Shown here: positions 8,106 through 17,528 of the stretch, piece after piece
How the letters are laid out: each line of letters starts with the position of its first letter
How positions within the stretch are numbered: position 1 is the first letter of the stretch
Translations under genes and position numbers: made by a program
Source: Desulfobacula sp.
GTDB taxonomy: Bacteria; Desulfobacterota; Desulfobacteria; Desulfobacterales; Desulfobacteraceae
Direction of reading: 5' to 3'
NCBI GenBank assembly: GCA_013792075.1
Contig: VMSR01000072.1
Location: 1-64,000, forward strand
DNA length: 64,000 nucleotides
The notes under the pieces: model-generated
Databases searched by the model: none
Seen by the model: the letters and a program-made list of their open reading frames with translations, nothing else
Told to the model about the DNA's origin: nothing

Positions 8106-9368
8106 ATGAAAATATTTCTTGGCATATCCTCCTTTCAAATGCTGGCCATGTTCAGGCGAGGCCTTTTTTACAGCTATCTGACCATCTACCTGCGGCATTT
8201 TCTGGGGCTTTCCGTGACCACCACCACCTTGTTTGTAACCCTTCCCATGATTGTCAATGTGGTAAGCCAGCGCTATCTGTGGGGGGTTATTTCAGACAAG
8301 TACCAGAAACGCAGGTCCCTGATCGTCTGGGGAGAAATCCTGGCAGGCCTGGGCACCCTCCTGCTCTGGGCTTGCCACTTGATCCCTTCCGAAAAAGCCA
8401 ACGCCGGATGGGTGATCATCATCGGGCTTTCCCTAATTGAAGTTTTCTGGTCCATGTCCAATATCGGGTGGAGCGCCCTGATCTCTGATATTTACGAACA
8501 AGGAAACCGAACAAAAATAATGGGGAAACTAGAAAGCCTGGGGGGAGTGGGCAGGGTCATGGGCGTGCTTGCTGGAGGGCTTTTGTATGACCGGATGGGG
8601 ACGGCCTTTCCGGGATGGGGGTTTTACCAGGGCATCCTTTTCTGGATATCCGGAGCTGTCATGTTTGCATCCGTTATCCCCATGTTGATGGTGCCAGAAG
8701 GCGGCATGGGCAAACCGCTGGCCAAAGACTCCCAAGAAACGGTAGGGGACCCTTTTGTTCCCCGCACCTTTTTCATCTTCATCACGGCCATGACCCTGAT
8801 CCATTTTGGCAGGAACGCCGTGGCCGTTACCATGCCCCAATACCTTTCCCTGGCCACGGGCCTTAACCTGTCCGCCCTTACCTTAAGCCATGTGGTCAAT
8901 ATCCGATCCCTGGGCATTATCATCACAGGACTATTGGCCGGCAGGCTGTGTCAACGCTTCGGAGAACGTCGCCTTTTGGCCCTCTCCTCTGTTGCCGCAG
9001 CCCTGGCCCTGTTTATCCTGGGGATATTTCCATCCCTTTACTGGGTCTGCATCAGCTCCTTTTTAATGGGATTTTCCGACGTCCTTATCATTGCCGCCTC
9101 CTATGGGCTGGCGGCTTTTTATATCCCTGCCCCCAAAAGGGGCACATTATTTGCTGTGTTTAACGCCACCTTTTTTCTAAGCTGGGGCATGGCCGGCACC
9201 CTCATCTCAGGGCCCATCACCGACGGTCTCATCTATCTGGGACGATTGGAAACCGATGCCTATCGGACATCCTTTAATGTCTCGGCCTTGATCACACTGG
9301 TCGGAGTGGCGGTTCTGCTTGCCCTGTTTTATGATGAACGCAGATTAACCCGGATGAAGAGGCCTTAA
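8106..9368 (+). CDS. MFS transporter
   Basis: 420 aa with about 12 hydrophobic helices and the overall pattern of the major facilitator superfamily, including the loop between helices 2 and 3 (WGVISDKYQKRRSL) and its counterpart in the second half (LLAGRLCQRFGERRLL). It is an inner-membrane secondary transporter of unknown substrate. It is alone on the plus strand, about 45 bases after the structured repeat copy A, which could act in its leader. Its last 4 bp overlap tail-to-tail with the next gene. The ribosome binding site is weak. Confidence 0.8.
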   Translation: MKIFLGISSFQMLAMFRRGLFYSYLTIYLRHFLGLSVTTTTLFVTLPMIVNVVSQRYLWGVISDKYQKRRSLIVWGEILAGLGTLLLWACHLIPSEKANAGWVIIIGLSLIEVFWSMSNIGWSALISDIYEQGNRTKIMGKLESLGGVGRVMGVLAGGLLYDRMGTAFPGWGFYQGILFWISGAVMFASVIPMLMVPEGGMGKPLAKDSQETVGDPFVPRTFFIFITAMTLIHFGRNAVAVTMPQYLSLATGLNLSALTLSHVVNIRSLGIIITGLLAGRLCQRFGERRLLALSSVAAALALFILGIFPSLYWVCISSFLMGFSDVLIIAASYGLAAFYIPAPKRGTLFAVFNATFFLSWGMAGTLISGPITDGLIYLGRLETDAYRTSFNVSALITLVGVAVLLALFYDERRLTRMKRP

Positions 9369-9820
9369 CCGGATTGTTTTCCCGTTATCCGGGTGATCGC
9401 AACCTTTATCAGGGCTGTTTTTTGAAGGTTCTCCTCGGAAAACACAAAAGCCCTCTTGGAATACTGGGCCATGATCACGCCAAGACCCTTGATTTTTTCT
9501 GGGACATCCTCCACCAGAACGGCGCAGCCCTCCCCAATAACGCTTTTAAAGGCCATCCCCCATTCGCAGGCCTCTTTGTTTTTCACAAGTTTGATCATTT
9601 GGTCAAACTCAAAACAAACATGGGGATTCTTTTTTAGCACCGCCATTTTCCGGCCCTCCAGGGCAGAATGAAAATAAATATGGGTGCCGTCGTATCCAAA
9701 ACTTAAGGGGATCACATAGGGCTTGCCCCCATCCACCATGGCCAGCCTGCAAACCTGGGATTGTCTGATAATTTCCTCAATCACCGCTATGTCTGTTATT
9801 TCTTTTTCTTTTCTCCTCAT
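9365..9820 (-). CDS. Pyridoxamine 5'-phosphate oxidase-like flavin-binding protein (NimA type)
   Basis: 151 aa, a single split-barrel domain of the pyridoxamine-phosphate-oxidase-like family. The segments CRLAMVDGGKPYVIPLSFGY and IYFHSALEGRKM are typical of the NimA/Pyridox_ox_2 subgroup, which binds FMN or a related cofactor. The members are small reductases or cofactor carriers, and some reduce nitroimidazoles; the substrate here is unknown. It overlaps the upstream PHP gene by 4 bp and is therefore probably co-transcribed with it. Confidence 0.75.
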   Translation of the reverse strand: MRRKEKEITDIAVIEEIIRQSQVCRLAMVDGGKPYVIPLSFGYDGTHIYFHSALEGRKMAVLKKNPHVCFEFDQMIKLVKNKEACEWGMAFKSVIGEGCAVLVEDVPEKIKGLGVIMAQYSKRAFVFSEENLQKTALIKVAITRITGKQSG

Positions 9821-10725
9821 GGAATCGCCCTCTTAAATAGGTTAAATTCTGATTCTGATATGCCGCTGACGCCTATGGGGCGGTCTGTTGCATCATGGCA
9901 GTCCGACCCGCCGGTTACAAAAAGCCCATGGGTTTGTGCCCATGATTTAAGAATCTGCTCATGTTCTTTGGTATGCCCCGGATAGTAGACCTCAAGCCCC
10001 CGGATCCCGGCCTCAATAAACTCGGGTAAAATTTGTTGAACCGTTTCAAGGGGGGGCAGCACCTCTTTATAATGCCCTTGTCCGGGAAAGGAACCTGCGG
10101 CCGGGTGGGCCAGGACCGCCACAACAGGAAGGGTTTTGATGATGTCTCTTCCCTGTGACAATTCTATGCCCGACGGCAGATAGGCCGGGCTGTCGTTGCC
10201 GATTATCCGGTTGACATCCGCCCTGCCGTCAATGCCCAGCCGTTCTGCCAACGCCAATGCAAAATGCCGCCGGGTTGCGTTTGCGCTGTAATGGGCAATG
10301 TCCTGAAACCCAAGGTCCCGTTTCAACAGGGGGGTGTCCCCTTTGGGCCCAAACACCTGATTTATCCGGGCAATCCGGGCCCTGACCAATCCCTCCCCCC
10401 TGCCCTGGGCCAGGATGGCTTCAAACCTTTGGACAAAGGCATCGTCTGCCAGTCTTGCCCGGGAGAAATAACAGAGCAGATGAAGGGTTCCCGTGAAATA
10501 AGGCCGTTTAAACCGGATGGAAACCTCCACACCGGGAATTATCTCAATCTGGCAGTCATCCCCGGCCACAAGGGCTTTTGAAAGCCCTTGGAGCGAATCA
10601 TGATCTGTGATGCCCAGGGCTTTTAACCCCAGGGACTTTGCCTGCATTACCAGTTTTTCCGGTGCATAATCCCCGTCCGAGGCTGTGGTATGATTGTGTA
10701 AATCCGCAATTATTTTCGGCTTCAT
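9817..10725 (-). CDS. PHP domain phosphoesterase (RNase AM/YciV-like)
   Basis: 302 aa. The N-terminus DLHNHTTASDG and GITDHDS give the metal-binding PHP motifs, followed by PGVEVS, VLAHPAA, GLEVYYPGH and GGSDCH near the C-terminus, i.e. the full set of conserved His/Asp/Glu motifs. Members of this group hydrolyse nucleotide 3',5'-bisphosphates or trim RNA 5' ends; which of these applies here cannot be told from sequence. It is the first gene of a two-gene operon with the flavin-binding protein (ATGA-type 4-bp overlap). Confidence 0.75.
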   Translation of the reverse strand: MKPKIIADLHNHTTASDGDYAPEKLVMQAKSLGLKALGITDHDSLQGLSKALVAGDDCQIEIIPGVEVSIRFKRPYFTGTLHLLCYFSRARLADDAFVQRFEAILAQGRGEGLVRARIARINQVFGPKGDTPLLKRDLGFQDIAHYSANATRRHFALALAERLGIDGRADVNRIIGNDSPAYLPSGIELSQGRDIIKTLPVVAVLAHPAAGSFPGQGHYKEVLPPLETVQQILPEFIEAGIRGLEVYYPGHTKEHEQILKSWAQTHGLFVTGGSDCHDATDRPIGVSGISESEFNLFKRAIP

Positions 10726-10853
10726 ATTCTTTTTTCCCTCCCCAGTATAAGTTTAATTTTTCATGGGTCTGTTTTTATACCGCTTCTCCCGGCAAAAAGA
10801 AAAGATTCTTTGTTATTATTTTTTTAAGATATCGTTTGATTTTTATGCATTAA

Positions 10854-12866
10854 ATGTTAGAAGAAAAAAAACTCTTTTTTTTTGGTAGTCATTTTAAACA
10901 TAACGACGCATACATAATTATGGATACTGACATGGATATTTTGAACACCCTTGGAAAAATCGAATCGCCTGGAGGGGCACACACCATTTTTAAGCAGAAA
11001 ATGGACGATGAGCATCTGGCCCGGATATCAAAGATAAAACATCAGGGCATTCTCATGCGGATTGCCAATGCGATTGTTATTTGCAACCCGGATAAGGTCT
11101 TTATCAATACCGGATCACCCGAAGATAAGGCGTTTATTCGAAATCTGGCCATTGAAAAAAAAGAAGAAAGCCCCCTTGCCATGGAAAATCATACCATCCA
11201 CTTTGACCTGGCCGGTGAACAGGGGAGAATCGTGGACCGAACCTTTTATATTGCCAACCCCGAAGATGATATTTCCTCCCTTGCCAAACGGATGGACCGC
11301 CCAACGGCCCTGGAGGATATCCGATCCAGCCTGTCGGGTATCATGGAAGGTATGACCATGATTGTGGGCTTTTACATGAGGGGACCTGTGGGCTCGCCTG
11401 TTTCCAATCCCGCACTGGAAATAACCAGTTCCGCCTATGTGAGCCATAGTGCCGAACTGCTCTACCGGAATGCCTATGATGATTTTGACAAGGAAGTTGT
11501 CAACCAGGGCCATTTTTTCACAAACCTCCATTCTGAAGGAAAAAACAGACCCCAGGACCTGCCCGATGCCAGGGTCTTCATGGACAGAAAATTTCAGACC
11601 ACCTATAGTTATAAATGCACCTATGCCGGCAATACCCTGCTCCTGAAAAAAGGGAATCACCGATTTGCCGTGGACAAGGCCGTCTACACAAACCGGGGAA
11701 AAGAATTGTCCGAACATATGTTTATTACCGGTATTTCAGGCCCTTCAAACCGGGTGACCTGGTGTGCCGGAGCCGCCCCCAGCGGATGCGGCAAGACCAC
11801 CACCGCCATGGCCGGCAGCGTATTTGTCGGAGATGACCTGGCCCAGATGTGGATTGCCCGGGACGGCAGTATCCGGTCCATCAATCCGGAAAACGGAATC
11901 TTCGGGATTGTAGAGGATGTGAACCTTGAGGGTGATCCCTTGCTCATGAAAGTTTTAAGAAATAAAGGACACGAGGTCATCTGGACCAATGTGCTCATAG
12001 ATGAGAACAAGGTCCCCCACTGGGTTGGGAACGGAGAACCCAGTCCCGCAAAGGGATTCAACTTCCAGGGAGAATGGCAGGCGGGAAAAACAGATGCAGC
12101 CGGCAAACCCGTGCCCCTATCCCATCCCAATTCCCGGTGCACCCTGGCTTCCAGTTCCCTTGACAATTATTCCCCCGAAGCCCAGAATCCCGAAGGGGTT
12201 CTCACCCGAATCTTCACCTATTCGGGCAGGGATGCCGATACCATGCCACCGGTCTGGGTGGCACAGGATTCTGACAACGGAGTGGTCATTGGTGCCTGTA
12301 TCGTCTCGGCCGCCACGGCAACCGAGGTGGGTGCCGTGGGCATCAAGCGGGCTCCCTGGGCCAATGCCCCTTTTATTCCCGGATCCCTGGGCGATTACAT
12401 GGATGCCCAGTTCAAATTTTTTGGAAACCCTGCCATCGGAAAAGCCTACAGGCCGGTCATGGCCGGGCTCAACTATTTTCTCACTGAAAAGGCCCGGGGA
12501 GGATCCAGCAGCAAGCTTTTGGGTGAAAAAAAAGATGTCAAGGTGTGGCTTGCCTGGCTGGAAAGATATGCCCACGATGAAATCGAATTCTTAACCACCC
12601 CCATCGGCAACCTGCCCAAATATGATGATTTGAAACAATTGTTTAAACAGATTCTTGACAAAAAATACCCGCGCTCCCTTTATGATAAACAATTTTCCCT
12701 CTATTGCGACAATATTGTCCAGCGCATCGAACTCCAGGAAGCGGCCTATGCAAAGGAAGAGGCAATTCCCCGTCAGCTCTTTGATATTCTGGCTGCCCAG
12801 AAACGGGCATTGACCGAATTAAAAGCCCAAAAAGGAAGTATTGTGAACCCGGATCATTTTGTATAA
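10854..12866 (+). CDS. Divergent GTP-type phosphoenolpyruvate carboxykinase homologue
   Basis: 670 aa, somewhat longer than typical GTP-dependent PEPCK (about 600). The family's landmarks are present in order: the RGPVGSP segment (about 175), YAGNTLLLKK (YGGNALLGKK in the family), SEHM, the P-loop APSGCGKTTTAMAG that keeps the active-site Cys, GDDLAQM, INPENGIFG and SHPNSR. The FGGRR motif is changed to YSGRD, losing one Arg. It probably interconverts oxaloacetate and PEP, or acts on a related substrate. The start is uncertain: no Shine-Dalgarno precedes 10854, and in-frame ATGs occur at 10920 and 10932. An enolase-superfamily gene follows 44 bp downstream. Confidence 0.7.
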   Translation: MLEEKKLFFFGSHFKHNDAYIIMDTDMDILNTLGKIESPGGAHTIFKQKMDDEHLARISKIKHQGILMRIANAIVICNPDKVFINTGSPEDKAFIRNLAIEKKEESPLAMENHTIHFDLAGEQGRIVDRTFYIANPEDDISSLAKRMDRPTALEDIRSSLSGIMEGMTMIVGFYMRGPVGSPVSNPALEITSSAYVSHSAELLYRNAYDDFDKEVVNQGHFFTNLHSEGKNRPQDLPDARVFMDRKFQTTYSYKCTYAGNTLLLKKGNHRFAVDKAVYTNRGKELSEHMFITGISGPSNRVTWCAGAAPSGCGKTTTAMAGSVFVGDDLAQMWIARDGSIRSINPENGIFGIVEDVNLEGDPLLMKVLRNKGHEVIWTNVLIDENKVPHWVGNGEPSPAKGFNFQGEWQAGKTDAAGKPVPLSHPNSRCTLASSSLDNYSPEAQNPEGVLTRIFTYSGRDADTMPPVWVAQDSDNGVVIGACIVSAATATEVGAVGIKRAPWANAPFIPGSLGDYMDAQFKFFGNPAIGKAYRPVMAGLNYFLTEKARGGSSSKLLGEKKDVKVWLAWLERYAHDEIEFLTTPIGNLPKYDDLKQLFKQILDKKYPRSLYDKQFSLYCDNIVQRIELQEAAYAKEEAIPRQLFDILAAQKRALTELKAQKGSIVNPDHFV

Positions 12867-12910
12867 ATTAACCCTGGGGAACTAATTTTCACATCCAACA
12901 GGAAAATGCC

Positions 12911-14251
12911 ATGAGCAAGATATGCCAGATCGATATGTACCATGTGAGAATTCCCCTTGAACACCCCTTTTACCCCAGCTGGATACCCGGGTATCCGGCC
13001 ACTGACAATCGGTTTGATCTGATCCGCATCACAACACAAGACGGCATCCAGGGGTATAGTGCAGGACCTGCCATTGCCTCGGAAAGACAGGGGATTGGCA
13101 ATTTGATCGCCCCCTATCTTCTGGGACATGATGCCACAGACATGGATCTGATGCTCCAGCGCCTCAGGGAAGTGTCCTATCTGGGGGTCCGGGCCAACTG
13201 GATAGAGCCGGCTTTCTGGGATATCAAGGGAAAACTTGCCAACAAGCCGGTCTATGAATTGCTGGGAGGCCGAAGGGAGCCTGTGGAATTGTATGCCTCC
13301 ACAGGGGAAATCAAGGATGGGGATTCCCGGATTTTTGAAGCCCGTGCACGCCTTGCCGAAGGCTTTAAGACCATCAAAATCAGGGTCCATGACTTTGATG
13401 TACAGACCGACATTGCCCACGTGAAGGCGGTTGTGGATGCGGTGGGGGACAAAATGGCCATTGGGGTGGATGCCAACCAGGCCTGGCGGGTGACCATTAT
13501 CAATGACGCGCCCCTGTGGGACCTTGCCAGGGCCAAATATTTTGCCGATGCCTGTGCAGAGATGAAGATAGCCTGGCTGGAAGAACCCCTTCCCATGGAT
13601 GATTATGAGAATCTTTCCGCCCTGACCCGATACAGCAGAATCCCTATTACCGGCGGCGAAATCCATACAAACGGCAAGACGGAACTTAAATACATGGTGG
13701 AAAAAAAATGCTATGATATTTTCCAGCCCGATGCCATCATGACCGGCGGCATTTCCCATACACTGGAAGTTGCAGCCCATTGCAGACAACACGGCTTAAA
13801 ATTCACCCCCCACACATGGACCAACGGTATTGGCTTTGCCGTGAATCTGAATGTTCTTCTGGCCAGCGGGTTTAATGGGACAAAGCCCCTGGAATATCCG
13901 ATTAATCCGCCCTCCTGGACTGTTGAGAAACGGGACGGCATTCTTAAAACCCCCTTTGGGCATACAAACGGAATCCTGAACCCCACCTATAACCCGGGTC
14001 TTGGATTTGACATCGACCCGGACAAACTCAAAAAATACGGCAAAAAATTTTTCACCATGAACAAAAGAAAGCTTGTGCTCTACACCATACGGGACAAAGG
14101 CCTTTTAACGGCTCTCCGGCTCAACTCAAACAAAAAAAAAATACGGCGTGGATGCCCGGAAGAAACTCAGTCGATAATCCCCAGAAGCTCCACTTCAAAC
14201 ACAAGGGTCTGCCCGGGTTTAATGGCATCTCCCGCCCCCTGGTCGCCATAG
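12911..14251 (+). CDS. Enolase superfamily (mandelate racemase/muconate lactonizing type); probable C-terminal frameshift
   Basis: 446 aa as read. The superfamily motifs are in order: KIRV (general base on strand 2), metal ligands in VDANQAW, EEPL and GGEIHTN, and the C-terminal catalytic-side TPHTW. It belongs to the acid-sugar dehydratase/racemase/cycloisomerase group, substrate unknown. Start supported by ACAGGA before 12911. Odd point: a run of ten A (14132-14141) near the end; deleting one A gives a natural C-terminus ending KKKYGVDARKKLSR with TAA at 14175-14177, about 421 aa. As read, the tail instead runs through the end of the opposite-strand FKBP gene. A sequencing error or polymerase slippage is likely. 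Confidence 0.75.
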   Translation: MSKICQIDMYHVRIPLEHPFYPSWIPGYPATDNRFDLIRITTQDGIQGYSAGPAIASERQGIGNLIAPYLLGHDATDMDLMLQRLREVSYLGVRANWIEPAFWDIKGKLANKPVYELLGGRREPVELYASTGEIKDGDSRIFEARARLAEGFKTIKIRVHDFDVQTDIAHVKAVVDAVGDKMAIGVDANQAWRVTIINDAPLWDLARAKYFADACAEMKIAWLEEPLPMDDYENLSALTRYSRIPITGGEIHTNGKTELKYMVEKKCYDIFQPDAIMTGGISHTLEVAAHCRQHGLKFTPHTWTNGIGFAVNLNVLLASGFNGTKPLEYPINPPSWTVEKRDGILKTPFGHTNGILNPTYNPGLGFDIDPDKLKKYGKKFFTMNKRKLVLYTIRDKGLLTALRLNSNKKKIRRGCPEETQSIIPRSSTSNTRVCPGLMASPAPWSP

Positions 14252-14907
14252 GCAAGGTCGGAGGGGATATACAGTTCCCACCGGGATCCCACCGGCATGA
14301 GCTGCAGGGCCTGGACCCATCCCTTGATAACACCACCCACCTGGAAAACAGCCGGTTTTCCCCTGGTAAAAGAAGAGTCAAACACCGTACCATCCAGAAG
14401 GCTGCCCTTATAGTTGCATTCCACTGTGGCATCGGGTCCTGGCAAGGGTCCATTTCCTTGGCTGAGAATCTTATACTGCAGTCCGGAAGACAGCGTGATC
14501 ACGCCTTCTTTTAGCTTATTTTCTTCAAGGAACCTGGCCCCTTCAGCCCGGTTTGCCTCGGACAAAAGCTTGGCTGTTTCCATCTGTTTTTGCCGGGCAA
14601 TCCGCTGGTAGGCCATGAGCATCTGGGCAAGCTGCTCTTTTTCCATGTTCGGTGTGCCGGCATGGCTGTCTGTCACCCCCTTAATAAAATGCTCTGGATC
14701 CAATTCCATGTACTGGGTCACATTTTTAAAGATGTCATACCCCAGCGCATAGGAAATCTGCCGGGCCAGATCCCCTGATTCCTGAACAGAAATTTCTTTT
14801 TTTTCCCCGGACACAGCCTGGGAACCTTCTTCTCCGGCAAAGACGATTGTGCCAAAAACCATGACCCACACGAAACCGGCCAGTAACATTGTTTGTTTCA
14901 TCCTCAT
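14167..14907 (-). CDS. Exported FKBP-type peptidyl-prolyl isomerase (Mip/FkpA-like)
   Basis: 246 aa. An N-terminal signal peptide (hydrophobic stretch about 7-23, cleavage near FAG-EE) is followed by a helical dimerisation region (about 40-140) and an FKBP domain (about 145-246) with LQYKIL, GTVFDSSF, VIKGWVQALQLMPVG and the C-terminal VFEVELL. This is the architecture of periplasmic Mip/FkpA folding catalysts, which isomerise Xaa-Pro bonds. The start at 14907 is supported by GGGAG just upstream. It is apparently monocistronic; its end lies against the enolase-superfamily gene. Confidence 0.88.
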   Translation of the reverse strand: MRMKQTMLLAGFVWVMVFGTIVFAGEEGSQAVSGEKKEISVQESGDLARQISYALGYDIFKNVTQYMELDPEHFIKGVTDSHAGTPNMEKEQLAQMLMAYQRIARQKQMETAKLLSEANRAEGARFLEENKLKEGVITLSSGLQYKILSQGNGPLPGPDATVECNYKGSLLDGTVFDSSFTRGKPAVFQVGGVIKGWVQALQLMPVGSRWELYIPSDLAYGDQGAGDAIKPGQTLVFEVELLGIID

Positions 14908-15068
14908 TCTCCCTGCTCAATAATTCCATATAAATTGATGTGTAAATTTCATCCGGGAGACGGTAACAAAATCAGATGGGCTTTACAATCTTTAACTTCC
15001 CAGACACAAGACAAAAACCATTCCCCCTGCCCTTTAAAAAAATACCCGACTCCCCTCTTCTTTTCTAC

Positions 15069-15097
15069 TTGATTTTATAGACAAATCTGACTATTAT
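15069..15097 (+). promoter_or_regulatory. Probable sigma70-type promoter of nfnAB
   Basis: TTGATT at 15069-15074 and TATTAT at 15092-15097 are separated by 17 bases, a near-consensus -35/-10 pair about 115 bases upstream of nfnA, in an otherwise empty 304-bp gap. The transcription start would fall near 15104. Predicted by inspection only. Confidence 0.5.
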
Positions 15098-15211
15098 CAA
15101 TTCTTTTGGGCTATCGAAGCGTTCAATTTTTTTAAGATTTAATAAAATTCGATCCTAAGGATTTTTCAGCCGTAAGCTGTTACATATAGATTTTTAGAAC
15201 AGGAGGAAGGA

Positions 15212-16045
15212 ATGGCAACAATTGTATATCGTGAGGAAATGGCCCAAGGGACCATCATTCTCAACGAAATAGAAGCACCCCGCATATCCCGTAAAGCCAA
15301 ACCCGGTCAGTTTGTGATACTTCAGGCCGACGAAACCGGCGAACGTATCCCCTTGACCATGGCAGATACAAACCCGGAGAAAGGAACCATCACCATTATT
15401 TATATGGTGGTTGGCAAGTCCACTGCACGGTTCAAAGAGCTGCAGGTAGGAGATACCTATTACGCTCTCATCGGCCCCCTGGGGGCCCCCACCCATGTTG
15501 AAAAAGTGGGAAAGGTTGTCTGCGTAGGCGGCGGAACCGGCATCGCCGTGCTCCATCCCATCACCCGGGCCCTGAAAGAGGCAGGCAATGAGGTCACCAC
15601 CATTCTGGGTTCCAGAAGCTATGACCTGCTCATCATGGAAGAAAAAATGAGGGCTGCATCTGACCACTTCCACATCTGTACCGATGATGGGTCCAAGGGC
15701 CACCACGGTTTTGTAACCGATGTATTAAAGCAGGTTCTTGCCCAGGATGACATCGCTTTGGTGGTGGCCATCGGCCCCATCCCCATGATGAAATTCTGCA
15801 GCCTGATCACCAAGGACAAAGGGGTGAAAACCCTTGTGAGCCTGAACCCCATTATGGTGGATGGAACCGGAATGTGCGGCTGCTGCCGCGTCACGGTCGG
15901 GGGAGAGACAAAATTTGCCTGTGTTGACGGGCCGGAATTTGACGCCCACAAGGTGGATTTTGATGAACTGGCCAAGCGTCTGGCTTCTTATCTTGAAGAT
16001 GAAAAGAAAAGCATGGATGCCCATAAAAACTGCAAGGTACAATAA
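15212..16045 (+). CDS. nfnA: NADH-dependent ferredoxin:NADP+ oxidoreductase, small subunit NfnA
   Basis: 277 aa. It has a ferredoxin-NADP reductase-like fold: an FAD-binding barrel (KPGQFVIL; RIPLTMAD), a nucleotide-binding domain with CVGGGTGIAVLHPI, and a C-terminal [2Fe-2S] site formed by the Cys residues of GTGMCGCCRV plus a later Cys (FACVDGP). NfnA with NfnB performs flavin-based electron bifurcation, coupling NADPH oxidation to reduction of ferredoxin and NAD+, or the reverse, in the cytosol. Homologues are also annotated as sulfide dehydrogenase SudB. Strong ribosome binding site (AGGAGGAAGG) and nfnB 35 bp downstream. Confidence 0.88.
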   Translation: MATIVYREEMAQGTIILNEIEAPRISRKAKPGQFVILQADETGERIPLTMADTNPEKGTITIIYMVVGKSTARFKELQVGDTYYALIGPLGAPTHVEKVGKVVCVGGGTGIAVLHPITRALKEAGNEVTTILGSRSYDLLIMEEKMRAASDHFHICTDDGSKGHHGFVTDVLKQVLAQDDIALVVAIGPIPMMKFCSLITKDKGVKTLVSLNPIMVDGTGMCGCCRVTVGGETKFACVDGPEFDAHKVDFDELAKRLASYLEDEKKSMDAHKNCKVQ

Positions 16046-16080
16046 AAACACCGGAGACGGTTGTATATAGGGAGGAATAA

Positions 16081-17493
16081 ATGGCAGAAAATAAACCAAA
16101 GAAAGAAGCCGTGCCCCGGGCAAAAATGCCCGAACAGGACCCGGATGTCCGGCGCAGAAATTTTATTGAGGTCCCCCTGGGACTCACCCCTGAAATGGCC
16201 ATGGCCGAAGCCCAGAGATGCCTTCAGTGCAAAAAACCCGCCTGTGTCGACGGATGCCCTGTGTCTGTCGATATACCTGAATTCATAAAATTAATTGCGG
16301 AAAATAATTTTACAGGTGCTGCCAATAAATTGTGGGAACGCAATGCCCTTCCCGCGGTTTGCGGACGGGTATGCCCCCAGGAAGAACAATGCGAAGGCCG
16401 CTGCATTGTAGGGAAAAAAGGGCAACCCGTTGCCATTGGATATCTTGAAAGATTTGCAGCCGATTATGAACGAAAAAATGGTGTGGGCGGTGTCCCTGCC
16501 GTTGAGGCCAAAACCGGTAAAAAAGTGGCCGTCATCGGTTCCGGTCCCTCGGGCCTCACCGTTGCAGGCGATCTGCTGCTCAAGGGCCATGAGGTCACCA
16601 TTTTCGAAGCCTTCCACAAGCCCGGCGGGGTTCTGGTCTATGGGATCCCCGAGTTCCGACTGCCCAAAGAAATTGTGGCTTCGGAAGTGGCCACCCTGGA
16701 AAAAATGGGTGCCAAGATTGAATGCAACACCGTTGTCGGCGCCTCTGTCACCATTGATGAATTGTTTGAAGAAGGCTATGATGCCGCCTATATCGGCGTG
16801 GGTGCAGGCCTGCCAAGGTTCATGAACCTGCCCGGAGAAAACCTCATCGGCATTTACTCTGCCAATGAATACCTTACCCGGACCAACCTGATGAAGGGAT
16901 ATCTTTTCCCCCAATATGACACCCCCATTGCCCGGGGTAAAAACGTCGTGGTCCTGGGGGCCGGAAACGTGGCCATGGATTCTGCCAGAACAGCCATGCG
17001 CCTGGGCGCAGAATCGGTCAAGGTGGTGTACAGACGTTCCAGGGACGAAATGCCGGCCAGGGAAGAAGAACTCCACCATGCTGAAGAAGAAAAAATTGAA
17101 TTTGTACTTTTGACCAATCCCACCCAGTTTTTTGGCGATGAAAACGGTCGGCTCACCGGCATGGAATGCCTGAAAATGGAGCTGGGCGAACCCGATTCCT
17201 CGGGCAGAAGAAGGCCGGTTCCCCTTGAAGGCTCCGAATACAGAATCGACTGCGATATGGTGGTGGTATCGGTGGGCTCCAATGCCAACCCGCTTCTCAC
17301 CAACTCCACCCAAAACCTGAACCTGAACCGGTGGGGCAATATCATTGCAGACCCTGCTACCGGCAAGACCTCCAAACGAGGCGTCTGGGCCGGGGGAGAC
17401 ATTGTCACGGGGGCTGCCACCGTTATCCTTGCCATGGGGGCAGGACGCGCCGCCGCCAACTCCATGCACGATTACCTGACCCTGGGCTGGTAA
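16081..17493 (+). CDS. nfnB: NADH-dependent ferredoxin:NADP+ oxidoreductase, large subunit NfnB
   Basis: 470 aa, homologous to the glutamate synthase small subunit. The N-terminal domain carries Cys residues for two [4Fe-4S] clusters (CLQCKKPACVDGCP and CGRVCPQEEQCEGRC). An FAD-binding site follows (VIGSGPSGLTVAGDLL), then an NADP-binding site (VVLGAGNVAMDSA, VVYRRS) and a C-terminal FAD contact (VWAGGDIVTGAATV). Its position directly after nfnA, with AGGGAGG before the start, identifies it as the bifurcating flavoprotein subunit rather than a glutamate synthase partner. In an anaerobe it balances NADPH, NADH and reduced ferredoxin pools. Confidence 0.88.
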   Translation: MAENKPKKEAVPRAKMPEQDPDVRRRNFIEVPLGLTPEMAMAEAQRCLQCKKPACVDGCPVSVDIPEFIKLIAENNFTGAANKLWERNALPAVCGRVCPQEEQCEGRCIVGKKGQPVAIGYLERFAADYERKNGVGGVPAVEAKTGKKVAVIGSGPSGLTVAGDLLLKGHEVTIFEAFHKPGGVLVYGIPEFRLPKEIVASEVATLEKMGAKIECNTVVGASVTIDELFEEGYDAAYIGVGAGLPRFMNLPGENLIGIYSANEYLTRTNLMKGYLFPQYDTPIARGKNVVVLGAGNVAMDSARTAMRLGAESVKVVYRRSRDEMPAREEELHHAEEEKIEFVLLTNPTQFFGDENGRLTGMECLKMELGEPDSSGRRRPVPLEGSEYRIDCDMVVVSVGSNANPLLTNSTQNLNLNRWGNIIADPATGKTSKRGVWAGGDIVTGAATVILAMGAGRAAANSMHDYLTLGW

Positions 17494-17528
17494 ACAAGGT
17501 CTGAAAAAAAACAGACCGCCTGAAACCA

